Source: Lycium barbarum (taxonomy: Eukaryota; Streptophyta; Magnoliopsida; Solanales; Solanaceae). Taken from it: a stretch of DNA of 64,000 nt. The first letter of the stretch is position 1, and each line of letters starts with the position of its first letter. The stretch lies in assembly GCF_019175385.1 (NCBI RefSeq), contig NC_083345.1, forward strand, positions 125,739,657-125,803,656, read 5' to 3'. The notes under the pieces were generated by a model. It saw only the letters and a program-made list of their open reading frames with translations. It was not told the origin of the DNA and ran no database searches. Both the position numbers and the translations under genes were made by a program. Below are positions 31,372 to 44,603 of this stretch, piece by piece.

Positions 31372-33875
31372 TGTTGACACCCAATTTTGTCCCTCCTTTA
31401 TTCTTATTTTTATTTCTACGGGCTTTTAAATTTATTGACGAACTAAATACTTTATTTTCACTATTATTTTTTTTTATTGCTACTACCATTAATATTTCTA
31501 CTTTCATTTTCGCTATTCTTACTAGTATTACTTTATCACAAATTTTAAATGGTTCGTCATCGTTTCATTTTAGCATTTGTACTCTTTAAATTAATTTTAC
31601 TTCATTAAATCCTTTACTTTCTACATACTAATTAATATTGGTCTTCATATAATATATTATATTGTACTGGTTATTAAATTAAAAGCCCAAATAATAATTT
31701 AAAATAAAGGAGGAAGAATCATTAATTTCGGACAAATTAAGCCCAAACGACCAGTCCAGTCCATATGTTAACGGACCAGCCCAACAACCTTACCTCTCAT
31801 CCGCCAGCCCACACCACTTCCGACCCGACCCAGCTCATTTCACACAAGCTAAACCGAAATGAATCCTAAACAAACAACAAAGAACAGACGCCACACCTTC
31901 ATCCCTTCATCTCTCCCTTTCCCATTTCCTTTTGTTTTTCCATTTTCGAATAGTCTCCTGACGGTGTGGCGTTCACTGCACTCGCAAGAGGTAAACCCGA
32001 TCCCTTTTACCCGTTTCTTTTTTTGCTTGAGATCGTGGGGAAATGAAATAGATGCTGATGAAATATGATTACTGTTTTTTTTTTTAGTTTGTTTCAAAAG
32101 TCCTGTTTCTGGGTCTGTTCGAATCACGTTTTGTCGAAGTGTTATGAGGAGGCTTTATTTATGCGATTCGTATCCTGGATGTTCTTAAACACATGTTCAT
32201 TTGTTTAAATTTAAGGTCTGTATTGTTGTCAATACTAGGTGGTGGTACACTACCGTAGAATTATGTTAGTCGTTCGTTAGTAGTAGAGTTTAATGGTTTG
32301 CCATCTTTATTTTTTTTGGAGACGCGTAAAGCATATCATTTGTTTTTGTTTTTATTTTTATTTTTAATGAATCAAAGTTACTCCCTTAATCTTTCTTCTG
32401 TTGAAAATACCGATGGGAATAGTTGAAATCAGTCACTAAACTTTTATCTCAAGGCTAAAAGGGGTTGATGTGCACTCTTATTTTGAGAACTTGGCTTGTT
32501 GGGAAATATGTTTCAGCTGCTGTTCCACGGCAGCAGCCCCCCTTTCGTTTGGTCTAAAATCTGTTGAGTTCATCATATGATAATTCTATGCTAATTTTTA
32601 TTTCTCTTTTTTCACATGTGCACTCCCGGAGCAAAATGGAGTCTTTCTTAAAAGACTAGATTCTCACTGCTGCATAAGTTCCTTGCCATCGCTAGACATG
32701 GAGCCTGAGTCTTCTTTCAGCCAGATCCCTTGCTCCCTTGAAATGCATCAGAGCAGAAAGAAATGAAGCGAGGGAGGAATCCAGAATCCGCATCCTTTGT
32801 TCATTCTTTTCTCTCTTTGGAAAAGAAAGAGTGGGCTGTTACATTTTTAGACTAGTTAACTGTTTGTTTGTGTTTACTAACTTGTGATTGCTTACTTAAT
32901 TTGTTTAAGTTTATCTTAGAATACCTAGTTATTAATCAAGTTATTTGGCATAGAGGATCATCACTTCTAGATAATAGTTATTCGATTTACCACATGAAAC
33001 ATAGTATCTAGCTATAAGAACTTTGAATCTATGATTAAATTAAAGTAGGAATATACATAGCTTCATTTCTGTTGTCCTAAACTTCAGAAAGATTTTGTAT
33101 TTCTCTAATCTTAGCTTAATTCGTGGGGATACTTTATCCAAATGTTTTTATCAAATTTTCAAAGAGTCTAAATAATTCCTTTAAATTCAGGTTTTCTATT
33201 TGATGGGGGTAAGTCAACCATTAAAGTCGTCACTTAGGTCTAAACCCGTTTTTTTTTTTATCAACTTTAAGTCCAAACCTCTGTATGTAAGTGCCGCTAT
33301 CTAGCCTATAAGAAATTCAGCTATTTTTCTTGCTTCGGGAAATTGACGTTATTATTTTACTTACAACTTAAGCCCCTTTTTATAAAAATTATTACATTTT
33401 CTACAAGTCTTATTTTGAATAAGCATTACTATATTTTCATTTAAAGTCTTAACAACATTTACAAATCTTATTTTAAAATAACATTCAAAGTCTTCTTATA
33501 TACAAATCATTATATTTTCTGTGAACCTTATTTTTAACAACATTATTATAAAACCCTAGCTATATTTCCTAACCGTTTTCTTAAAATTTAAATACTATAT
33601 TTACACTTAGCCTAACTAATTGTAAGTTCGGTCGGTTAATCATTATTAATGGAATTTAGAGGATGCCTAATACCTTCCCTCTAGATTAGTTGAACCCGTA
33701 CCTAGAATCATTTGGTTTCGTAGACTTAAAATGGAGTTAACTTTCAAATAACTTTAATTAACTTTAGGTGCCCTAATTCACCAAAATAATTAGGTGGCGA
33801 CTCTTAACTTTAATTAACCCCGGAATTACTGAGATGTTGTAAACTATTTTGATCCGGTTAAAATAGGGTATAACA
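31372..33875 (+). mobile_element. Ogre-type solo LTR (2.5 kb) inside the TIR exon
   Basis: Begins TGTTGACACCCAATTTTGTC and ends AAAATAGGGTATAACA. Flanking pentamers are CCTTT (31367-31371) and CCTCT (33876-33880), one mismatch, consistent with an ageing target duplication. It shares both ends, and blocks such as TTAGGTGGCGACTC, with the LTR at 24549-28106 but is about 1 kb shorter. The retrotransposon interior is absent, so it is a solo LTR. Confidence 0.85.
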
Positions 33876-34130
33876 CCTCTAAGCACCATCTTGAGGACGC
33901 ATAGCTTTTTGAAAATATCATGACAGCGAATTTGGCCTCTTCTATGGCTTTTAAAAGTCCACCAGAAATTGTTTTTCCCGTTTCCAACCGTCATCGTCTT
34001 TGAAAGCATGGATTCCTCTCTGTTTTAGAGCATTATAGAGATGACTCACAAAGGTTCTATGTGTATCTTCACCTCTAAAACTCAAAAAGACGTCATACTT
34101 GAAAACTTTGGAAGAAGAATCGTGAGACAT
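33876..34130 (-). pseudogene. TIR exon, 5' part
   Basis: Starts at ATG 34128-34130. Encodes KYDVFLSFRGEDTHRTFVSH, then NALKQRGIHAFKDDD, the canonical TIR start. A single-base deletion just before GGTTGGAAACGG (near 33950) shifts the frame; the other frame then reads ETGKTISGGLLKAIEEAKFA and SYASSRWCLE up to the LTR. No other TIR-coding copy was found in the window. Confidence 0.85.
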
Positions 34131-36270
34131 TGTTGAAGAATATTGCTAAAGTCTAAAAGGAAATTCTCAACTTTGGATATGTGGTGAGAAAACTCATATA
34201 ATATAGTTGTTGTGGTGCTTAATAAAGAGCAATATTTGAAGCTTAACAAGCAAAATAATTCTTTGCCATGTAATTTGGTCTATGGAGAAACTTCCAAACA
34301 TCTTCCTATCTGTCATAAAAGTGAACCCTACCTTCTTCATTATTGTGAGAAATTAAAGAGTGAGACAGGAGAGTAGACCTGACTTGGTCAAAAAGTAAGA
34401 AAAAAAAAAAGTTGGAAAAGACGACGAAAAACAAAGGGAAAGGGAATCAAAACAAATTCTCTATTAGAATTAATAATACTTCTAATTGCAATTAAAATAT
34501 TGAATTTGAGACTGAGATACAACTTTTGTTTAAATACAATAGCTTAGAAAGTTGTTGTAGTTAAGAAAATGAATAACATCTGGAGGTTAAATGGTAATAC
34601 ATGTTACATAAATATTTAGCATATGTTGGCACTAGATTGTAAACAGAGAGTTCTATAAGTACAATATCTAAGTACTACTACAGTAGTATATTTTAGGCAT
34701 TGAAACATTTTTGAGAAATCACTCATTTTGTTTAAAGTTGTTAGACTTGTCATTAAGCACGTCGATGGTGGACATACTCTAATTTAGTCATTGTTAATAA
34801 TATTCAAGTTGTTTTCACTATTTAAGTCAATGTCTGGTATGAAGTCTTCTTAGTCAGTACATATTTGTAGTTATATACATTTTTTCACACTCTTATCTGC
34901 AACATGCATTATTGTTCAATGGGGTTCAACTACTTTATGAAATTTCCAAGCAGCATCATTTGCTCAATTGGGCCACAACTTCTTAGAAAGGTCCCGTTAA
35001 CAAACGCAAAGAAAAAGAAAGCCTACTTACTTTGGCCCCAAGTTCATCACTTCATCTTTGAATCTTCTCTGTATCATCTTTGATTTTTTTCCCCTCGTGT
35101 TGGGAAATTGACTCAACGAATGGCTACATCACATGGACTCACATCATTTCTTTTATAATCTGCCTTTTGTTGAATAAATTGTACGTACAATAAATTTAGT
35201 CATTGTTAATAATATTCAAGTTGTTTTCACTACTTAAGTCAATATCTGGTATGAAGTCTTCTGAGTATTACATATTTGTAGTTATATACATTTTTTCACA
35301 CTACTTTATGAAATTTTCAAGAAGCAACATTTGTTAAATTGGGTCACAACTTCTTAGAAAGATCTCATTAACAAACACAAAGAAAAAGAAAGCTTACTTA
35401 CTTTGGCCCCAAATTCATCCCTTCATCTTTGAATCTTCTCTATATCACCTTTGATTTTTTTTTTCCTCCTTTTTGTTCAGTAAAGTGCATTCTTGATACT
35501 CTTTTTATTAAAGCCAATGTTACGTGAAATGGTGAAGGTTTGATAGAAATGGTGTTAACATTGAAAAGCTAGTATTTCTGTAAAGAGTTAATTAAATATT
35601 CCAGAAAGGGAACTGGGGAGGGCAACACGTTAAGAGGACAAAATGGATATTTAGGGGAATGGTTTGAAAGAAAAAGACTTGATATTTGTTACCTTTCTCT
35701 TTCTTTCATTTCGTCAACCCCATTAATTTTTCTTGCACATTTTCACAAAGGCTAAAAGGGATTACATTTGTTCTGCTTCTTCGTTCACACTTTCTAAAAT
35801 TTATCTCTTGACTGCTTTTTGTAGGAACTTAGAGAGAATAGAAAGAAAAGAGAGTGAAATGATGAAGAACCTAAAACTCTAGATCTCTAGTGTAGAATTT
35901 CTACAAAGGGGTCAATACTCATAGAGACTGAACAAGTAGCTCTTGCATTGATAAACAATGTAACAAAATGCAATACTTGGTGACATGATGTGAATTAGAG
36001 AGCCTCGTAAACCATCTAGTGTTTGAATGCAAGTTGTTCCCGAAGTCATTAGGATAATGTCTTTCTAACGATAGGCAAATTATTAAATGTATTCTGTAAG
36101 AACGAATAACACGTGTTCATGAAAGGGTAGTGTCTTCCCTACAATAGGTACATAATTAAAATCTGAACCACTCAAAATTAAAACCAACAATTACATAATT
36201 AGTATCTAAATATCGCACGAATAATACCAGTCAAACACCTAGTAATTGTAATTCTAGAAATTCAAATTTC
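34131..36270. other. intergenic DNA between TNL and UGT
   Basis: Apart from the duplication at 34786-35470, this AT-rich stretch shows no gene. The last 250 bp include the UGT 3' UTR on the minus strand. Confidence 0.45.
34786..35470 (+). repeat. tandem duplication upstream of TNL
   Basis: TAGTCATTGTTAATAATATT through TTGGCCCCAA(A/G)TTCATC occurs at 34786-35075 and again at 35193-35450, about 407 bp apart. Between the copies, 35093-35150 (CCTCGTGTTGGGAAATTGAC) resembles the TIR exon region at 31230-31300, so pieces of the TNL gene were carried along. Confidence 0.75.
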
Positions 36271-38841
36271 TTATTTACATACACTACTTATGAAGCTGTC
36301 CAAGTTTTTGTCAGAGGACCCTTCACCTCTTGATGCATTCGCCAATGTCTCCTTCGCCTTCTGCATTTCATTTCTGTAGCCGTCACTTGCTTCTCCAAAC
36401 ATCAAGTGTTGGATTTTCTCTGAAATTTCAAACTTGGAGACTGGATTTTTATCGCACAAATTAAGTCCAATCTTCCAATCATCGACGACTAACTTTCTAT
36501 TTGTGAACTGATCTGTCAGCAAAGGGAAACAAAGCAACGGAACTCCACACCAAATTGCTTCCAGAACTGAGTTCCAGCCACAATGAGTTAAGAACCCTCC
36601 AATTGCTGAGTGAGTCAAAACTTGTTTCTGACAGCACCAAGGTACAATCAAACCACGACCACTAATCTCACCTTTGAAATCTTCTGGTAACGGGTTTGGG
36701 TCATCAGAACTCACAATATCAGGTCGAAGTACCCAAACAAAACTAACTTTGCTCAATGCCAACCCGTAAGCTATCTCTATAAGGTCATTTTTGGTGATAT
36801 GGGCATAACTACCGAATGACACATACAAGACATTTGCTTGTTGTTGCATGTCGAGCCACTGGGTGCACTCATACTCGGAACACATGCTAGTGGCCACACC
36901 ACTCGTGGCGAACTCAGGCGGGAAGATTGGGCCTATTGCAAAAAATGGCTTTTCAATTTGTAGAGCTGATATGGTCTCGGGTTCGAGCTCTTGGACAGTG
37001 TTACATAAGATGAAATCAGCATTTCTAACATCCTGAAATGCACTAAAAATAATATGATGACAGACTGAGGTTGTGTCTGTTTCTTGGACATATGACATCA
37101 GGTCCTTGGGTTTGATGGATTTGACTCCCGGTATGTAGTCAATTGGGTCCTCACGCATGCCTGATCTCAATTAACAAAAAAGAAATAACTGTGAAAATGG
37201 TTCAATGGACGTGTAGTACAAAACTAAATAAATTTATCCATCCCAATTTATATGACATTATATTGACTACGTACCAAAAGGTTTAAAGTTTATCCCTAAC
37301 GTTGTTTACTTGTCTTTCATTTGGCTTCTGTTAACCTTTCGACCATGAAAGCTTTTATTGTTATATTTTGTCTCAAGTATGTTGAAAATCTTACGGAAAA
37401 TACTCGATCACGAACATTGTAGGGAATTCTTGAACAATCACACAGCTTGAGGCATGTCAATTAAAACACTGTCCTTAAGAATATTTCACCCTAGATGTAT
37501 CTCTCAGGATTTAACAAGCTCTTCTAGTACAAAACTAGAAGCCAGAATCTAACAAAGATTTCTTTAACATTATAAAACCCAGCAAGACAAAATGAGAAGA
37601 AGAAGAATGTTTTATTCTTTTCTGCCCCTCCAATAGTGAAGCCAAAGAAATTATATATGCAACCAAATGAGGAAGACAACGTTCACAAAGGAAGAAACGT
37701 CCAGTACTTAAAGAAATGTTAAATGCCTTAAAGGCTATTCAACGTAATGTATATGAATAAAGATAATTGGCAATGAATTATATCACATTAAATCACATAA
37801 TGGCTGATTTAAGAATCTGGTCAACTTGAATAGTAAGACTCATTTGAATGGTATTAAGGGAATGAATTTAGATAAAAATTTCTTTTTAAGATATCACATC
37901 AATTTTTCAACAAAATATGCCCTCACCCACTAGTAGTTGTCCAACTTGACTCCGACATTTGTCACGTTAGAGTTATGTATAAAAACAAAATATCCAAAAT
38001 TAACTTAAACTATCAAATTGGTTTATATATACACTCTCAAAAAAAAAAAAAAAAAAATTGAAGAATGCTTCTGAATAATTGAACAAAACTCAAATTAAAT
38101 ATACCCTTGGACATTTGAAAATGTCCAAATATAGAACATATATATCGGCAAAATCAGACCGGTTTTTTCAATGTAAAATCCGGTAATGGAAGGGGCACAT
38201 ATTTGAGATGAAAGATAACGGTGAGCGTTTTTATGGATTGAAAGATAAATAGAAATTAAACAAATATCAGACAAATCACAAATGTTAGAGATATTATGTG
38301 GAGCTGAGGGAGGCTTACCAATACAATCAAAGTGGCCATGTAACTTCAAGAGATGAAGATGATAATACAGGGTAAAAACCAAAGCTGTCTCTGTCCAAAA
38401 AGCTATGTAACGAAGTCCATATTTCTTAGCCAATTTTCCAGGAAACACAAAAAAGGAATCAGCAATCAAGCAGCTTACTGGAGGATCTACTTTTGACTGA
38501 ACAATTTTCAGTAAAGCTTCTTCAACATGAGCTGAAAACACATGTAACAAACAAGCCATGAATTGGTCATGGTTCAATGACCTGTCAAAATTTACCGGAA
38601 GCCCATCCGAGACGGTGATATAACGTATATCTAGGTCTTGACCTCGAACACTAGAGAATATGTCTTCCTCTCCATCTCCGCTCTTTCGAGTGATTTGTGT
38701 GTGTGTTGATTGGGTGTTTATGAAAGTTATAGTAAATCCCTTTCGGGCAAGCTTGATAGCTAGATGGATTGTGGGAATTACGTGCCCTTGTAGGGGGTAA
38801 CATACTAAGATTGCATGAGGCTTTGGGCTTGATGAATCCAT
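36271..38841 (-). CDS. UDP-glycosyltransferase, UGT86A-like
   Basis: Family 1 UGTs move sugar from UDP-sugar to small acceptors such as phenolics, in the cytosol. Exon 1 is 38319-38841 and exon 2 36271-37160, with intron 37161-38318 (GTAAGC..GATCAG). The junction codon is Gly (G|GC) in CI-G-MREDP, and 1413 nt give 470 residues. The chosen ATG starts MDSSSPKPHAILVCYPLQGH, matching the family N-terminus (catalytic His in the GH of LQGHVIP); an in-frame ATG 10 codons upstream is possible. Other landmarks: DYIPGV, LMSYVQ, VCNTVQELEP-like LCNTVQELEP, LYVSFGSYAHI, and the PSPG box from WCCQKQVLTH through FLTHCGWNSVLEAIWCGVPL to LTDQ. I place it in UGT86A by IDYIPGVK and the WCCQ start. The acceptor substrate is unknown. 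The gene is intact. Confidence 0.92.
37161..38318 (-). other. UGT intron
   Basis: Single 1.16-kb intron with GTAAGC donor and CAG acceptor. Near 37235-37330 TTATCCATCCCAATTTATAT resembles a Stowaway-MITE end. A poly(A) tract of about 18 lies at 38040-38057. No other content. Confidence 0.7.
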
Positions 38842-38934
38842 TAGTAAAATATAGTTTGGATCATATTTCAAATGCTGAAGAGTTATTTACGAGAGTGTAA
38901 GTTTTGTGGGAAGCCTTATGGAAATGTGCTACTA

Positions 38935-38943
38935 CTATATATA
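38935..38943 (-). promoter_or_regulatory. probable TATA box of UGT gene
   Basis: On the minus strand CCCTTATATATAGTAG lies about 95 bp upstream of the UGT start codon, at a normal distance for a plant TATA box plus short 5' UTR. Confidence 0.5.
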
Positions 38944-39750
38944 AGGGGGGAAAGTAGCTTAGTTTCAATTTTTAAACTATAATAGAAGCGTGGGTTAAAA
39001 AGCCCGGATAGACATGGGTGCTTTAGTAATCATTTCAACTTTGTCTTGCAGCAATTTTGACTTTAGCCAATACTTATATGTATGTGTCTATGAAAAAAAC
39101 TGAGATTTGATTTAGCTGCTTACGTGTGGGCTAACTGGGCATTTTTCGTACATAGTGAGTTCACTTTTATCTTAACCCTCCACTTTGTTTCTCTTATCTC
39201 TTTTCTGTGATGTTTATCATCTCTGCTTTAGGTTATTCATTTTTTGGCTCTTAATTTCACCTATCCCTTTCTTTCTCCTACTTCCTCAGTGATGAGTTAT
39301 TCTATGGATTACTCTCCATCAGTTGGATCTGTGCTCATTAATAGCCGGTTAGTTCTGTTTCTATGTGAGTTTGCTGATTGATATGCTCCTTTGAAATTGT
39401 TAGTGCTTTTCTCTTTTTATTGATTGATTTGGTTGAATATGCATGCATCCAGACTGGTTACCGTACACATTGATTCCTCAATGCTATTTCTCTCTTTTCT
39501 TATTCTATTTTTTTCATTAATTTTGTTGTCTTCATTCTTGGTTTTTGGCGTTTAACGCATTTGAAATTTCATGTATTTCTCAGTAAAATTCTAACGTTTT
39601 CTCTGTTTTGTCTTATTTTTTGGCATATGTGTTCATTCCTCGATTATCACAGCTTAGCTTACAGCTTGCCAAGAAAAAGAGTGTGTAATCAAAGAAATAT
39701 CTGCACTATTAGGTATATTTCTATCAATTGGCACACTTTATTTTTTAACA
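38944..39750. other. UGT upstream region, unassigned
   Basis: Pyrimidine-rich stretches (39180-39300, 39480-39560) look UTR- or intron-like, but no protein or RNA gene is recognisable. Confidence 0.4.
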
Positions 39751-41156
39751 CTAGTTTTATTACCCGCGCGATGCGCGGTCGTAGTAACTGTAGTGCTAAT
39801 CATATCTTATCTATAATACCACATAAAATTTAGTCGCTTCAATTTTTAAATTGACATTTATGCTGGAAAAATATATTTTCTCTTTATAAGTCAATTTCTA
39901 ATATTCCTTTTATAGGTGAAAAGTAAATTAAAGATTGTTAAAGTAATTTTTAACAGGGTTTTAAGTTAGTGAAAAAAAAAAGAAGAAGCTTTGAAATCTA
40001 ATCTTTATATTATTTTTTTTCACAAATATTATTTTCAATTGTTTAGCCGTTCCAATCCGTATTTATTTCTTTGAGGAAAATCTATATTAATATCAGCCAA
40101 ATTAATGCTTCTTGGTCCCCATCTAGGTCATACCTTTTTATATTATATATAATATTTATTTTTTTGACTCAATAATTATACCTATAATTTAAATATTTTT
40201 ATGTCTTATTATAGATTCTTATTTAAGTTCATTAACATTATAAATTAAGTAATCCTTTTATGATTAGTTGAAAAATCAAACACTATATCTTATGATTGTT
40301 ATTTTAACATTACATTCATTAAATATGTATGTATGCACATGTCGTGTATACTTGTCAACTGGCATTTTATTAACTTGTCATTTGATTTTATGTCCTTACC
40401 CCTCAAGTTGTAGTTGTGACATACTTATAAATACGTTCAATCATTCATATTGTATATTTAAGTTTCACTTCTCCATTACCTAAGAAGACGTTTCAGTTCT
40501 CTCTTATACTCTATTTTCTATAATGAAATTTGATAATCGTTAATGAATTATTTTTAAAATTATAATTTAAAATTCATTTAAAATATCAAAAATAATCTTT
40601 TAGGAATTTATTTTAAAATGTACCTCTAATTCTATTAATTTTTTTTGTATTACCTACATTAAAATATATTTATAAACTTATTAATAAAATTAAATTTTTT
40701 GATTCTGCTAATTTATTTATTACAGAACGTCACTAACTTAAAAACTCAATTAGTAGTTCACACGTTTCTTTTTTAAAAACTCATCAATTATGACTTTGTA
40801 CCAAGCCACTTGGCTAAATATCCTTTTTGCCCAACACACACACATATATTATTGAAATTTATTAGATCTCTTTATTATTGTATTAACTTGTCAACTGACA
40901 TTTTAATAACTTGTCATTTGTTTTTATGTCCTTACTCGTCAAGTTGTGATAATCACCTCTCTCTTTCAAGCCTCCAGCCCTCCACAATATTCAAGGTCGT
41001 ATAATTTACAACGACTTTTGATTTGTCATTTCACTTTCTTCTTTCATTCTATTTTTGGCATTTCTAATTGGTTAGACAACTCTCATCTTTTCTCTTTTTT
41101 TATTTCCTATGACAATAGTCTCATATACACTAGTTAATCACCTAACTTACCTGTTA

Positions 41157-41674
41157 CAGTGGCGGAGCCAGATTTTTCGGCAAAGGTGTGCAAACTTCAA
41201 AGAAGTAAATCGTGCGTGTAGGAAAAAAAATCCTGGTGAACGGGTGCACAATTTTTTTTAAATAAAACTATATATTGTTGAACTAAATCATAAAGAAAAC
41301 ATGTAATAGTTATAAATCATAACTAATATAAAAAGTCAACTAAAGAAAATCGACTAGTCAAAATCCATAAAAAATAATATGTACAAATCAAAATAACGTA
41401 TAGAAGTTAACAAAAGAGTAATCAAAGAGGACAGCGAAGATGTTGAAGATTTAATTAAATAAAGCTACTAGGTTAGTTTTAACCATTTAAGCTTTTAATT
41501 GAGCCGGCCACAATATTTAATATATTTAGAGAAGAGAAATCAAAGGTACATAAATTTGAAAAAAAACTCAAATATATTACACACAAATTTATATAGAAGA
41601 GGACTTAAAGTTACTGAAAACTTCTAAAAAGGATTAAGCTCCAAACAAAGACAAACGATTAATACTTCTATAAT

Positions 41675-41744
<70 letters not shown>

Positions 41745-42150
41745 AAAGGTTGAACGAAAAAGTAAATAAAGCAAAATTAAGGTGGATAAGAAAATGAGAG
41801 ACAGTCAATTTGACTAAGGAGAGAAAAATACAAAAGGATGAAAGAGAGAATAGGGAGATAGATAATCATTGAGAATTAGGGGACCTTTCTATTTCACTCG
41901 TCAATTAATTTTAAACAAGCAAAACACCAATAAAAAATGCTCACGATGTAGCAGGTTCGATCTCGTGAGATGAGACACAAAGCATCTCTGCACACCCTTC
42001 ACCGCTGGACTAAAGGTCGTGTTTGCATCAAGGGTGTGCAATTTTCTATATGTAGCCATATTTAGTAGAATTTGACCTATATACACCATATAATTTTCCG
42101 GCGAAGGGTGTTTACGTGAACACCCTTACATGACTGTAGCTCCGCCCCTA
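41157..42150. mobile_element. non-autonomous hAT element nested in Helitron
   Basis: Ends CAGTGGCGGAGCCAG and GTAGCTCCGCCCCTA are imperfect inverted repeats of the hAT type. Flanking octamers ACCTGTTA (41149-41156) and ACTTGTTA (42151-42158) differ at one base. No transposase. It contains a long AT microsatellite. Confidence 0.85.
41678..41741. repeat. (AT)n microsatellite
   Basis: About 32 uninterrupted AT units inside the nested hAT element. Confidence 0.95.
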
Positions 42151-44175
42151 ACTTGTTACCGAAAAGTTATAAAGAAAACTTGGGCATGCATATATTCAAA
42201 ACATTGAATCAAAATATATTCATTAAATAATTACATAAAAAGCACTAACGTAGAAAAGAAAAATGCATGGCCAAAGCATAAATGTTTTTAATAAAGTAGT
42301 GATAAATGATTTCTTAATTCTATTATTCCGTTTTAGTGGTTCCATAACAACTTGATTTTTCACTTACATATATAAATAAATCTAAATAAACGTAAGGATA
42401 AGACAAACAAATTCAATAAAAAAAAATTATAAGTATATTTATTCAATGAAATTAGCAAAAAATAACCAAAAAAAGTATTAGATAAAATTCAATAAAATTA
42501 ACGGAAAACTACATCTGCTAACACTTTATTGATATCAGCTCTTAACTACTTTTAATAAATCCTAATATAATCAAATTCAAAGATTAGATCGGATCAATTA
42601 AAAGTTACTGAAATAATGTCTTGGAAGATACAATAATTGAAACTCCATCCTTTCTTAAATGTTATAAGCAAATATTCTTGCATGTTACGACATTCTCCAA
42701 TTTATTCAACATCCCCATTAAAAAGGGAATTAATCCGTCTGTAGCCTTTTTCACCGTATGAAAAAATGAAGGATATCGCATATCAAAATAGATAACATTC
42801 AGTTCGTTTATCTTTAGTGGTTGTTCAGATTATGTTTCAATAATAATATGCCTATCACATCGAGAAAGTTGAAAACCTCTCAACATCAAAGCAGTTTCCT
42901 CGAAAATTATAATTAAATTGTATCTTCTATCATTAATTAGTGCTTCAACCCCCCCCCCCACCCCGCACACCCCACCCCCCAAAATAGTCTGATATTAAGA
43001 TTAAAGTTTTTATATTCTTGAAATCTCTTTGATCATTCTAATGTCTTATCCAAAACATCCGCACAGAATTGGAAGCAAAAGCAAAAAATATGTATATTTT
43101 ACTTGAATTGTATAGAGTTCTGTAGAAGTATAAATTTATGATTGTTAGTACACATTGCAATATGGTCTTCATTGAAATGAAAAAAATTAGAAAGAAGAGA
43201 ACTTACCATATGAATTATGCAAAGATATTGATGAGAAGTTCAGAACAGGCAAGTAGTCTCTGCAACAAAATGATGGAGAAACAATGCAAATTAGACCATA
43301 AAATACTGCATTAATCGCACTATAAAACACAACCATAAGCAAAAAATAACTTAAAGCAAACAGAGCTTTTTTTTAAAAGCAATCTACGAATATAATGACA
43401 TATTCTTCTATTAAAAAGAAAAGAGGAGAAAAAACAGCTGATGAAAGAAGTCATAATGGTAGGAGGAGTAACTTTAAGAAGAAAACCTAATTTGATTTAT
43501 GTAGTACTTGATGGGTATATATAAGAGGTTAAGAAGTTGAAATCTCATTCCAATTCAAATTTCATTTAAATTCAAATTCATAAATAATACCAGTTAATAA
43601 GCTATTAGGAATATGATACATTTTTGGAAAAATAATGCTTTAATGAGTATTCATTGGAAAAGATAAAGATAGGATTTCAAGATACCATTTATCCTTATCC
43701 TACATCAAGGATTACAACTATATAAATTCCTTAAATTAATTAAGTTTATGGAAATTACTTTTTAATATTCATTTAATAAACATCTTTTTTCAGAAGCCAA
43801 AAGTTGTTTAGTTTTTTTTTTTATTATTATTTTTTTTTTTTTTTTGTTCTTTTTCCTCATTTGCTTGAAATACGCTAGTACTTAATTCACTACCACACCA
43901 CTTTAATCGTGTAGGAGTTTTAAAATTTGTTCAGTGACGACATAAATTTTATATTATTTCAAGTCCCTATCCATGATAAAATATTATATTAGAAAAATAT
44001 TGGTGTAGACGGATGGCTAGTAAAAATTTAAGATATCTCAAGTTCAGTTATAATTGACATGGATTCTAATTTATCTTTCAATTCAATTTTTTTTTAAATA
44101 TCCTTTAATTAAAAATTTAATGTTGTTACATAATTTAATAATTTAATAAGCATTTTCCCTAAATTTTCCAAGTGA

Positions 44176-44176
44176 C

Positions 44177-44217
<41 letters not shown>

Positions 44218-44283
44218 GCGTCATGATTATTATTGTTATTATTATTCTTTTGAATTATTATTATTATTATTATTATTATTATT
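44176..44283. repeat. (TTA)n microsatellite, two blocks
   Basis: Two TTA runs (44177-44216 and 44256-44283) flank a short interruption with TCATGA. The open frame of poly-Ile/Asn here is an artefact. Confidence 0.95.
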
Positions 44284-44603
44284 GATATTATGAAATCAAT
44301 AATATTATTTATTATTAAATGGTGATTTGATTTGCCAAAAGATAAGGCAAAAAGAAAAACAGATAACATCTGAATTTTTGAATTTGAATAGAGAAGCACT
44401 CCTCGTTGAAAACTGATTTGTTTTTCTTTCTATTCAAACACAAAATTTTAGCCATTTATTCAAAAAAATTATTTTTCATTTAAATTCAAAAAATTTATTA
44501 CGATTCTCATCAACTTTGTGTTGAAATTTTCAAGTGGAATATTATTAGCTTGTCACTTGTTTTAACCACATTACTTATACCTTTCCTATTTTATATATAT
44601 AGA

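Larger units (their letters stand above)
22505..34130 (-). pseudogene. TIR-NB-ARC-LRR-C-JID resistance gene, broken
   Basis: TNL proteins are intracellular immune receptors; the TIR domain signals by NADase activity after the LRR/C-JID part recognises an effector. The pieces lie in the right order on the minus strand: TIR 34130-33876 and 31371-31184, NB-ARC 30610-29530, linker 29433-29143, LRR exons 24498-23040, C-JID exon 22984-22505. The TIR exon is interrupted by a 2.5-kb solo LTR and also has a 1-nt deletion near 33950, a TAG at 31326-31328 and a 1-nt insertion in a C-run near 31275. A second, 3.6-kb solo LTR lies between the linker and LRR exons, where at least one LRR exon appears to be missing. 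The acceptor of the last LRR exon is lost. As a whole receptor it is dead, though the NB-ARC exon remains open. Confidence 0.88.
39751..44603 (-). mobile_element. non-autonomous Helitron, 4.85 kb
   Basis: On the minus strand it starts A|TCTATATATATAAAATAGG (44603) and ends with the hairpin CCGCGCATCGCGCGG, GTAATAAAA and CTAG at 39754-39751, followed by host T. There is no Rep/helicase. Internally it has duplicated pieces (GTCAACTGGCATTTTATTAA at 40355 and its relative at 40891), a nested hAT element and long microsatellites. The pairing of these two ends is inferred from orientation and the lack of other termini between them. Confidence 0.7.

Noticed and set aside
24549..33875. One giant LTR retrotransposon bounded by the two Ogre-type LTRs
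   Set aside because: The DNA between them is resistance-gene exons, not gag-pol, and each LTR has its own target duplication.
36848..37036. Plus-strand open frame opposite the UGT gene
   Set aside because: Shadow of the UGT coding strand; no independent support.
44109..44399. Poly-Ile/Asn open frame
   Set aside because: Artefact of the TTA microsatellites within the Helitron.
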